From Chrysoperla carnea (lineage: Eukaryota > Arthropoda > Insecta > Neuroptera > Chrysopidae), in the NCBI RefSeq assembly GCF_905475395.1, contig NC_058342.1:23222640-23286639 (forward strand): 64,000 nt of DNA. The letters are read 5' to 3'. Numbering within the stretch: the first letter of the stretch is position 1; each line of letters starts with the position of its first letter. The position numbers were made by a program, and so were the translations under genes. Shown here in pieces: positions 61,301 through 64,000 of this stretch. The notes under the pieces are model-generated. The model did no database searches and was not told the DNA's origin. It worked only from the letters and a program-made list of their open reading frames with translations.

Positions 61301-63182
61301 GTTCAAGACCAGACTTGAATCGAATAACAGAACCAATACCAGATTGGGTTGTAGTTGGTGAAAGTGTATTAATTCGACCCTATAATTGGGCTGGAGTGAT
61401 TGCGTATGTTGGTAACACTGATTTTGCGGCTGGTACATGGATCGGTGTGGAATTAGATGCACCAACAGGTAATAAATTCATCAAAATATATAATTAACAA
61501 CTAACATGGTTAATTCTTTAAATACGCCATGTAATTTTTTTGCTAAAACTATTTTTATTGTGATTTTTAGGTAAAAATGATGGAAGTGTACAAGGTGTCC
61601 AATATTTTACATGTCGTCAAAAGCATGGAATATTTGTACGTTCGGATAAATTAATACAGGATCGTCGTGGGCGAGCAATGCGCACTTACAAGAATGAAGT
61701 TGCTCAAAATAACAATCGAAATTCATCATCTGGTATGAAGCGTAGTCAAAGTCGTGGTATGTACAATTTTGTTTCAACAAGTTTACAGAGTGTTCCATAA
61801 AAAAGATACGCTTAAAATAAAAAATAACTCTCGTTAAAATTGCTGAGGGAAATTGTAGATTTTATCGAAATTCATTATTTTTTTGATGTCTTATCTGGTT
61901 GGTTTTGCGTTATACTCCAGGGTTCACTATTGTCAACTTCTCAGCCCCTTCCTCCTTTTTATGTCGAAATATCTAGCTTTTTAGGGCTAGTAAGGCTCTA
62001 CAGAACTTTACAGCCCTTCCTTAAAAGAAATGTCTTTTGGAAGTGCCAACTCTTCTTTTGACATTGAAATATCATATTATTCGCGGATTTTAAGGTTTTG
62101 CGCACTTCCATAGCCTCTCCAAATTGAATTAGAAGGTTGAAACTTTATGCGCCATTTTAATGAATGTTTAGAAAGTGATTTTTAGTATTGTCAATTCTCT
62201 TCTCGCCTGTATGTGGACATATTTCATGTTTTCTAAAATATGAAATTACAAAATCCCATTTCAATAAAAAGCAATTAATGAAGGGAGAATATGACCTTAG
62301 TTTTTTTTATGCCTATTTGAACTTTGTCAGTGTTCACACAACTTTATATACCGTTGACAGGGTGAAGATGGAAATTTCAAAGCACTGTATTATATTTTAT
62401 TAAAAAACTAGCCCCTGATCTAGCCACGCGTTGCTGTATGTCTAAAACGGATGTTGTTAATAATGCATTTGTGTTACACAAAAAAAAAAGATTGTTTGAG
62501 GGAAATTGTATAACTCTCATCGCCATCTATTGGAAATTTATAGAACTTAAATGAATTAAAACCTTTCTCTAGAAAAAGCAATTGAAACACATCGCCCTCT
62601 GTTAAATATTTTAATTAATTAATAATAATATTTTTTTGAGGGAATGTATGACTTTCATTCTCATCAGTTGAAAATTTGTATAATTTAGAAGAGAATTCAA
62701 CCCTGTCTCTAAAAAAAGAAATTGAAACACATCGCCCTCTGTTTAATACTTATATTAAATGAAAAAAGGATTGTTTAAGATGTATAATTCTCACTACCAT
62801 CTATTGAAAATTTACAGAATTTAGAAGTGAATTCAACCCTTCCTCTATAAAAAAATCTGAATTGCGCAATTTTAAGTTGGACCATAAAATACACATTTAC
62901 TAAATTTCATTGAAATCGGTTAAGTAGTTTCGGAGATTAGCATAAATGAATATAATAATACGAGATTTTTATATATTTTTATATTAAGATTGTACTAATT
63001 TTTATGGATCACTCCGTATTTATTTGATTTTTGTTTAAAGACGATTCTTTGAACTGAAAGTTTTTTCAATTGTAAAAAAAATAGGTGAAGGATTATCCAC
63101 AATTCATCGATCACGTAGTCGAGGTGAAAATTTAAATTCAATTGATACACGGTCTATGGCACCCAATACACGTGCCAAATAG
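25056..63182 (+). CDS. Khc-73: Kinesin-73 / KIF13-type kinesin-3 motor, complete
   Basis: Exons: 25056-25113, 31624-31711, 32826-32989, 35938-36206, 36733-37308, 37717-37977, 38899-39133, 40015-41646, 42690-43064, 43561-43854, 45172-45314, 46645-46810, 57504-57688, 57765-57899, 58960-59289, 60664-60850, 61277-61468, 61571-61756, 63085-63182. They sum to 5574 nt and all phases agree, giving 1857 residues. Domains in order: motor (1 to ~360), FHA (~450-545), kinesin-3 stalk regions including the KIF1B/DUF3694 type, a Ser-rich tail, and a C-terminal CAP-Gly (~1720-1790). That combination defines the KIF13B/Khc-73 group. Family knowledge: a plus-end motor that binds Dlg-type MAGUKs through the stalk and acts in polarity, spindle orientation and endosome traffic. 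The start [20 protein letters not shown] is typical of the family. An extra microexon in the 10.7-kb intron is possible. Confidence 0.94.
25936..26730 (-). repeat. Tandem array of ~165-bp monomers (retrotransposon 3' end)
   Basis: Five units begin near 25936, 26101, 26264, 26428 and 26564 (spacings 165, 163, 164, 136). Each + strand unit has TAGGxCxTCTGTGCTCTCCTTGAG, ACTCATCACCTGGTGGTGA, TTTTAGGCAAAGAAA and CTCACAGCTTCTTC. The fourth unit lacks about 30 bp at its start. In reverse, units match the end of the retroelement at 24.1-24.3 kb, so the coding sense is minus. It lies in kinesin intron 1. The open frames across it on the + strand are not genes. Confidence 0.85.
27497..27670 (-). repeat. 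Single diverged copy of the ~165-bp monomer
   Basis: Contains CACATGGAGACGATGTATTT, AGCTGTAGGATTTTGTT, CACAAGTTCTCTGTCGGGAT and GATCGATAGGTCCAAAG in monomer order, same orientation as the array at 25.9-26.7 kb. Confidence 0.6.
27791..27867 (-). mobile_element. 3' terminal fragment of non-LTR element with CCTAA tail
   Basis: In reverse it reads GGTATCACACCGGACCCTAT ... GTGTCCCACCTCAGGACAGC, then CACTCTAACCTAACCTAA. The same end is at 30.22-30.286 kb on the + strand. It is a short 3' piece, as expected from 5'-truncated retrotransposition. Confidence 0.65.
28017..28293. mobile_element. Foldback palindrome, ~138-bp arms
   Basis: An almost complete inverted repeat centred near 28155. The core is ACTAGTTATAAAA mirrored as TTTTATAACTAGT. 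Outward, GATAACAATATTAAATTATC pairs with GATAATTTAATATTGTTATG, and ATTATTTTGGTC with GACCAAAATTG. There is essentially no loop. It is probably a MITE or foldback element in kinesin intron 1. Transcribed, it would form a long hairpin RNA. Confidence 0.8.
29500..30286 (+). mobile_element. Non-LTR retrotransposon 3' end (RNase H to 3' tail)
   Basis: The frame 29553-29759 reads [36 protein letters not shown] and [18 protein letters not shown], with an internal stop just before IPGHRDIPG. These are the RNase H core motifs (AEVxAI, TDSQA, WxPGH). The 3' part runs through a short UTR to a CCTAACCTAA tail at about 30277-30286. It is the same family as the scrap at 1-142. It is dead and 5'-truncated. 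Confidence 0.78.
31215..31392 (+). repeat. Direct repeat copy 1 (upstream of kinesin exon 2)
   Basis: Begins ATATTACGTCATCAAATTGG and includes GATGCCCGCGTTTTTGACAG and GGTGGCTTTTTATTAGCAAA. It is nearly identical to 32222-32393. The two copies are 1007 bp apart and bracket kinesin exon 2 (31624-31711). Confidence 0.88.
32222..32393 (+). repeat. Direct repeat copy 2 (downstream of kinesin exon 2)
   Basis: Same blocks as 31215-31392 in the same order, with small indels around TTTAAATTTTAATTTTTGGC. It is followed by an AT-only low-complexity stretch to about 32475. Confidence 0.88.
33000..35530. other. Kinesin intron 3, mostly no recognised feature
   Basis: AT-rich intron between the two halves of the P-loop codon run. 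Apart from the Penelope-like remnant that follows, I see no ORF with recognisable motifs, no repeats shared with the rest of the window and no RNA gene. Confidence 0.45.
35536..35806 (+). mobile_element. Penelope-like retroelement, GIY-YIG endonuclease remnant
   Basis: An open frame reads [38 protein letters not shown], then [20 protein letters not shown]. The lead-in IKVGFK plus GIY...CxxC...YLG matches the linker and start of the GIY-YIG endonuclease of Penelope-like elements. Only about 90 codons remain, cut just after the YIG-type motif; reverse transcriptase is not visible upstream. It lies in kinesin intron 3, same strand, about 130 bp before exon 4. Confidence 0.72.
37717..39133 (+). 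CDS. Khc-73: Khc-73 exons 6-7: neck coiled coil and FHA domain
   Basis: Exon 6 encodes the charged neck helix ([18 protein letters not shown]) and then [20 protein letters not shown], the entry to the kinesin-3 FHA domain. Exon 7 continues [20 protein letters not shown] and EHCLI, the conserved FHA core. It ends after [17 protein letters not shown]. In KIF13 proteins the FHA domain takes part in dimer control and partner binding. Exon 6/7 phases are 0 and 1. Confidence 0.92.
38255..38570 (+). repeat. Dispersed repeat family A, + copy
   Basis: Contains CATTTCCGGTTATCTGTCCG, ACACGATAACTGAAAAACGA, ATATCAAGCTGAAATTTTTA, TTATAAAAAAATAAACAAC and CGCGAGGAAACAAATTAGG. It is the longest + strand member of the family and lies in the intron between kinesin exons 6 and 7. 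Confidence 0.72.
40015..41646 (+). CDS. Khc-73: Khc-73 exon 8: large stalk exon
   Basis: A single 1632-nt exon, phase 1 on both sides, encoding about 544 residues. It starts with a coiled coil ([20 protein letters not shown]), then [20 protein letters not shown]. It continues with the KIF1B/MAGUK-binding-stalk type region including [20 protein letters not shown], then a Ser-rich acidic loop ([20 protein letters not shown]). It ends in the conserved DUF3694 part containing [20 protein letters not shown]. It is by far the largest exon and the best anchor for orthology. Confidence 0.92.
41780..42090 (-). repeat. Dispersed repeat family A, inverted copy
   Basis: On the minus strand it has CGATAGCATAAAAACGAAGA, ATCAAGCCGAAATTTTTATA and GCGTGCTTAGG, corresponding to the 38.3-kb copy. 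It lies in the intron after the large stalk exon. Confidence 0.6.
42690..46810 (+). CDS. Khc-73: Khc-73 exons 9-12: C-terminal stalk
   Basis: Exons 42690-43064, 43561-43854, 45172-45314 and 46645-46810. Exon 9 carries [14 protein letters not shown], continuing the kinesin-3 C2-like stalk region. Exon 10 has [20 protein letters not shown] and [15 protein letters not shown], typical of this group. Exon 12 is Ser-rich with [10 protein letters not shown] and ends PPKPFGI. Introns here contain a retroelement scrap (43.2 kb), a TIR element with target duplication (44.77-45.03 kb) and a retroelement 3' end (45.8-46.2 kb). Confidence 0.88.
43239..43365 (+). mobile_element. Small non-LTR ORF2 fragment
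   Basis: The run AATTTATCGAATCAAGGAAT ... AAGCCATTTGACTATGTTCG ... AAAGCACAGTTGAGAAGTTT matches 5484-5630 (AATTTACTGAATCGAGGAAT ... AGACTATTCGACTGTGCTCG ... AGAGCACAGTTGAGAAGTTT) with an internal deletion. It is too short for domain calls; the identity comes from the 5.3-kb copy. Confidence 0.6.
44190..44770 (+). repeat. Tandem duplication, ~410-bp period
   Basis: Blocks ATCGTCAAATG, GATCAAAAT, ATATCGAATTTT/ATACCGAATTTT, CAAATTCTGxAA and GATTTTATCG recur at 44.20-44.33 and 44.61-44.71 kb. The second copy is followed directly by the TIR element at 44773. Related motifs occur at 8.9 and 21.3-21.7 kb. Confidence 0.55.
44773..45033. mobile_element. 261-bp TIR element with perfect 8-bp target duplication
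   Basis: The TIRs are perfect over 33 bp, starting TATGGAGTGTAGAGTAAAAG and ending with its complement at 45033. Just inside, AAAAAGTGTCCATAAA and its inverted partner TTTGTGGACACTTTTTT form a second pair. Flanks GTCTCGAT at 44765-44772 and 45034-45041 are identical, a clean 8-bp target duplication. The interior is non-coding. 8-bp duplications are known for hAT, P and Merlin superfamilies; the termini do not settle which. Perfect TIRs suggest recent insertion. Confidence 0.9.
45790..46220 (-). mobile_element. Non-LTR ORF2 C-terminus plus 3' UTR monomer, inverted
   Basis: On the minus strand an open frame ends [20 protein letters not shown] then [16 protein letters not shown]. Upstream the frame-broken text [19 protein letters not shown] matches the HLH..C region at 5.7 and 24.0 kb. 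Downstream (45790-45890) lies the monomer with CTCCGGGTAAAATTTGC and GTACCTTCTTTGAG. This is the clearest view of how the last ORF2 codons run into the 3' UTR repeat. Confidence 0.78.
46310..46590 (+). repeat. Dispersed repeat shared with 4.3-4.7 kb
   Basis: AAGGTAGTACAAGCG, AATTCACCATAAAAATTGAA, GTGTCCCCACTATCG and CATCCTTAATTAGTCGGGTA match the repeat in the pogo-like element region at 4.35-4.7 kb. It lies 55 bp upstream of kinesin exon 12. Confidence 0.65.
48010..48024 (+). CDS. Candidate 15-nt microexon of Khc-73
   Basis: The run CCGCAAAGATTTCAG is flanked by GGCGCAG and GTAGAT. Inserted between exons 12 and 13 it keeps phase and would add AAKIS before ASPAG. Its donor lies inside one arm of a 19-bp perfect inverted repeat (48019-48037 and 48086-48104). 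This is inference only; a 15-nt match to splice sites is expected by chance in a 10.7-kb intron. Confidence 0.22.
48540..48850 (+). repeat. Retroelement 3' UTR monomers, two diverged copies
   Basis: GATCCCGACGGAGAACTGTG then GGGTTTTCTGCGTGGCGTCT matches the [16 protein letters not shown] part of the monomer. GTCTCAAGGAGTGCACAGAG matches its other end. A second start, GATCCCGATGGAGAAGTGGG, occurs at about 48797. Coding sense is plus. Confidence 0.6.
49430..49645 (+). repeat. Retroelement 3' UTR monomer copy
   Basis: CGAAACTTTGAACCCATCAA, GACTGCTTGCGTCGCCTCTG, AAATAGTATCTTCCAGCCGG and CTTCACCTCCAGGTGGATAG follow monomer order (plus sense). Confidence 0.65.
50000..50240. repeat. Imperfect inverted repeat, possible MITE
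   Basis: GGGGATATACTCCCCCTCCT at 50018 pairs with GAGGGGAGATTATATC at ~50195, and GAGTAGTTCG with CGAATTACTTC. About 200 bp separate the arms. No target duplication was identified. Confidence 0.4.
50681..50695 (+). CDS. Second candidate 15-nt microexon of Khc-73
   Basis: GCTCCATTCTCTCAG lies between a pyrimidine-rich tract ending CATCAAG and a GTAAAA donor. A consensus branch point TTCTAACTAA lies about 40 nt upstream. In phase it would add GSILS between exons 12 and 13. Weak evidence; it competes with the candidate at 48010. Confidence 0.22.
51884..51991. mobile_element. Short foldback element
   Basis: GATCAAAGCTACACATATAT at the left and its complement ATATATGTGTAGCTTTGATC at the right end are perfect, continuing to ATTATAGTTTATTATATG against CATATAATAAACTAAACTATAAT. 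It is 108 bp with a 40-bp arm on each side, in the large kinesin intron. Confidence 0.8.
52225..52270 (+). other. tRNA B-box-like sequence (possible SINE scrap)
   Basis: GGTCTTGGGTTCGAGTCCCG contains an excellent B box and T-loop. No matching A box or acceptor stem was found in the 90 nt upstream, so it is not a tRNA gene. Confidence 0.35.
52755..53170 (+). repeat. Tandem retroelement 3' monomers (~159-bp period)
   Basis: The block GAAGGTTTGGATCCATCGAT recurs as GAAAGGTTTGGACCCATCGA 159 nt later and as GGAAGGTTTGATAG after another 159. Each unit translates to about LDPSI...[12 protein letters not shown], then a UTR with TTATTTTCTTAAAATA and TCCACCTCGAGACG. Coding sense is plus, opposite to the 26-kb array. 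Confidence 0.75.
53200..57480. other. Large kinesin intron, 3' half, no feature recognised
   Basis: AT-rich intron. The longest frame (55811-56104, +) has no recognisable domain and no splice-phase link. A short (TA)n run lies at 56275-56290. Confidence 0.45.
57504..60850 (+). CDS. Khc-73: Khc-73 exons 13-16: Ser/Asp-rich tail
   Basis: Exons 57504-57688, 57765-57899, 58960-59289 and 60664-60850. Exon 13 starts [18 protein letters not shown]. Exon 15 is strongly acidic and Ser-rich ([20 protein letters not shown]), probably disordered. Exon 16 has the basic VVRRRKSV. These link the stalk to the CAP-Gly. Exons 14 and 15 are phase 0/0 and frame-neutral (135 and 330 nt), so skipping would preserve frame. 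Confidence 0.85.
58215..58585 (-). repeat. Dispersed repeat family A, inverted copy
   Basis: On the minus strand: CAATAACTCAAAAACGAAGA, ATATCAAGCTGAAATTTGTG, then the ATAAAAAAAACAAAGAAC block. Its 3' + strand edge CCTTGATATATTTCATATAT matches the edge of the 20-kb copy. Confidence 0.7.
58823..58903. mobile_element. 81-bp MITE, CACTCAGTGTCAC family
   Basis: Left GTACACTCAGTGTCACAAAA and right TTTTGTGACACTCAGTGTAC are perfect complements, continuing to CACGGA/TCCGTG. It is bounded by TA dinucleotides within the palindromic ends. It sits 56 bp before kinesin exon 15, close to the acceptor. A diverged relative is at 13392-13515. Confidence 0.85.
60172..60390 (+). repeat. Tandem duplication, ~127-bp period
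   Basis: CTTTCTGTTTTAATTAGTAC, ATTATTATCGCTAGCTGGCA and GGGTTGCAACTCCCAG recur as CTTTCTGTTTTAATTTGTAC, ATTACTATCGTCAGTTGGC and GAGTTGCAACTGCCAG. It lies in the intron before exon 16. Confidence 0.65.
60922..61180 (+). repeat. Dispersed repeat family B, + copy
   Basis: CTGGATGACCGAGCTTTACT, AGATGTCAGGAAGAGTCATA, TTTTGCAGTCAATGTTTCAG and GGATAAAACGACTTTTTCTA match the inverted copy at 12.1-12.4 kb. It lies in the intron just before the CAP-Gly exon. Confidence 0.65.
61277..63182 (+). CDS. Khc-73: Khc-73 exons 17-19: CAP-Gly domain and C-terminus
   Basis: Exon 17 encodes [20 protein letters not shown] then [16 protein letters not shown]. Exon 18 begins [15 protein letters not shown], giving the diagnostic CAP-Gly GKNDG motif across the splice, then [10 protein letters not shown]. 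Exon 19 is short, basic and Ser/Arg-rich, ending NTRAK-stop at 63180-63182. CAP-Gly domains bind microtubule ends or EEY/F tails. Its presence separates KIF13B/Khc-73 from KIF1 and KIF13A types. Confidence 0.93.
62400..62965 (+). repeat. Dispersed repeat with internal ~140-bp tandem units
   Basis: Starts CCCTGATCTAGCCACGCGTTG. The blocks GAAACACATCGCCCTCTGT and ATTxAACCTxTCTCTA recur internally. It ends in AAATTTCATTGAAATCGGTT and GTAGTTTCGGAGATTA, a tail common in insect dispersed repeats. It lies in the last kinesin intron. Confidence 0.6.
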
Positions 63183-63246
63183 GATCAACTCAATCAACTC
63201 ATTCAACAAAAATTATATATATATAGATATAAATATCAGTAAACAA

Positions 63247-63252
63247 AATAAA
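63247..63252 (+). terminator. Poly(A) signal of Khc-73
   Basis: AATAAA lies 65 nt after the stop at 63182, in an AT-rich short 3' UTR. Another AATAAA lies near 63417. Confidence 0.55.
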
Positions 63253-63440
63253 TATCTGTGGTGATATTTCAAAAAAAACCAATTTATATATCGACAATTT
63301 TTTCTGAAACACATTGTAATCGTTCGTTCGAGATCGTCAACATAGATGGCAGAGCACCGCAACGAACATTACCTTAAAATAAAAAACTTCGCATTCCAAA
63401 ATAATGTTTAAGCAAAAAATAAAACTAATTTTAGCCTACA

Positions 63441-63982
63441 CAGTTAAAACCGGTTATAATGACATCATTGAAGAGACCGTGACAAAGGTTCGTGATAAAA
63501 AAAAATCATCCTTTTTCGAAGAAAAATGAACGATCGATCGTCAAAAGACAATATGGAACATCAACAGGTCGGGAAGAAGGGAAAGAAGATAAAAATCCCC
63601 CGATACGTTTAAGAAACCAAATTTTCGTGGATCTTTTCACGAAAAGGTTTTCATTTTTCTTCGAAGAAAGATGATGAACCACCAAATGAGCCCCCAGTAA
63701 CATAATTATTACTGGTACTTAATTGGTAAAGTTGTTCCTTACAAAAAGTGATTAAAAGTTCAAAATAAAGTGAATAAAATTCGAAATTAAAGTTCAAAAT
63801 AGTAAATTTTGGTCGTTATATACGATTAATTTAAATGATGGTTCGTTGCTATAAGCGATATGTCGTTTAATTCGATGTTTTTATTCACATATGTATTTGT
63901 ATTCAGTTTGGATCTTGCCAAAATTCGTCATAACAACCGATTTGTCGTTATAAGCGATGTCGTTATAACCGATTTTTGACTG
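63441..63982. mobile_element. Pogo/Tigger-like MITE
   Basis: Left CAGTTAAAACCGGTTATAAT and the reverse complement of the right end, CAGTCAAAAATCGGTTATAA, are related TIRs. Both continue into CGACATC-like text, and the right end repeats TTATAACGAC several times. The right flank is TA. It has no transposase. It is the same terminal family as 3814-4828. It carries a nested inverted repeat at 63508-63676. Confidence 0.65.
63508..63676. repeat. Inverted repeat nested in the pogo-like MITE
   Basis: TTTTTCGAAGAAAAATGAA at the left and TTCATTTTTCTTCGAAGAAA at the right pair over about 20 bp, ~170 bp apart. The opposing ORFs here come from this palindrome and are not called as genes. Confidence 0.5.
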
Positions 63983-64000
63983 TATTTACAATAATATTAT

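Noticed and set aside
63492..63703. Opposing ORFs at the end of the window
   Set aside because: They mirror the nested inverted repeat inside the pogo-like MITE.
1..64000. CRISPR arrays, operons or prokaryotic signals
   Set aside because: Spliced genes, AATAAA signals and insect-type retroelements show a eukaryotic nuclear genome; the tandem arrays here lack the repeat-spacer form.

Overview
The window is AT-rich nuclear DNA from an insect. The order cannot be settled from the sequence. It holds parts or all of three spliced genes, all on the + strand: the 3' part of an ensconsin/MAP7 gene (888 to about 12836), a complete three-exon gene for the UQCRB/QCR7 subunit of respiratory complex III (22374-22856), and a complete 19-exon kinesin-73/KIF13-type kinesin-3 gene (25056-63182). 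Exon joints were worked out by hand from AG/GT sites and reading phase. The kinesin exons sum to 5574 nt, 1857 codons plus a stop, with no phase break. The eight ensconsin exons are also phase-consistent throughout. The insect assignment rests on these orthologues, on I/Jockey/R1-like and Penelope-like retroelement remnants, and on a CCTAA-type tail on one retroelement (CCTAA is the common insect telomere repeat).

Layout: 1-142 is a retroelement RNase H scrap. 888-12836 is ensconsin, whose introns carry a pogo-like element with a SINE-like insert, a MITE inside a tandem array, and a second RNase H scrap. 12840-22370 is intergenic or 3' flank with MITEs and tandem duplications and no recognisable gene. 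22374-22856 is the complex III gene. 22930-25050 contains a decayed non-LTR retroelement 3' end and an (AC)n tract just upstream of the kinesin. 25056-63182 is the kinesin, with large introns (6.5 kb after exon 1, 10.7 kb before exon 13) that hold most of the repeats. 63441-63982 is a pogo-like non-autonomous element just past the kinesin poly(A) signal.

Two of the three genes act in microtubule transport. Ensconsin/MAP7 proteins recruit and activate kinesin-1. Kinesin-73/KIF13 is a kinesin-3 with an FHA domain, a MAGUK-binding stalk region and a C-terminal CAP-Gly domain. Their closeness here is noted, but I have no evidence that it is functional.

The most distinctive repeat biology is a family of monomers of about 160-165 bp, found in tandem and dispersed on both strands. 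It appears to be the 3' end (last ~20 codons plus 3' UTR) of a non-LTR retrotransposon. Other items worth checking are a 261-bp inverted-repeat element with perfect 33-bp TIRs and a perfect 8-bp target duplication, direct repeats of about 175 bp flanking kinesin exon 2, two candidate 15-nt microexons in the largest kinesin intron, and a MITE whose near-empty site is preserved in a neighbouring repeat unit.
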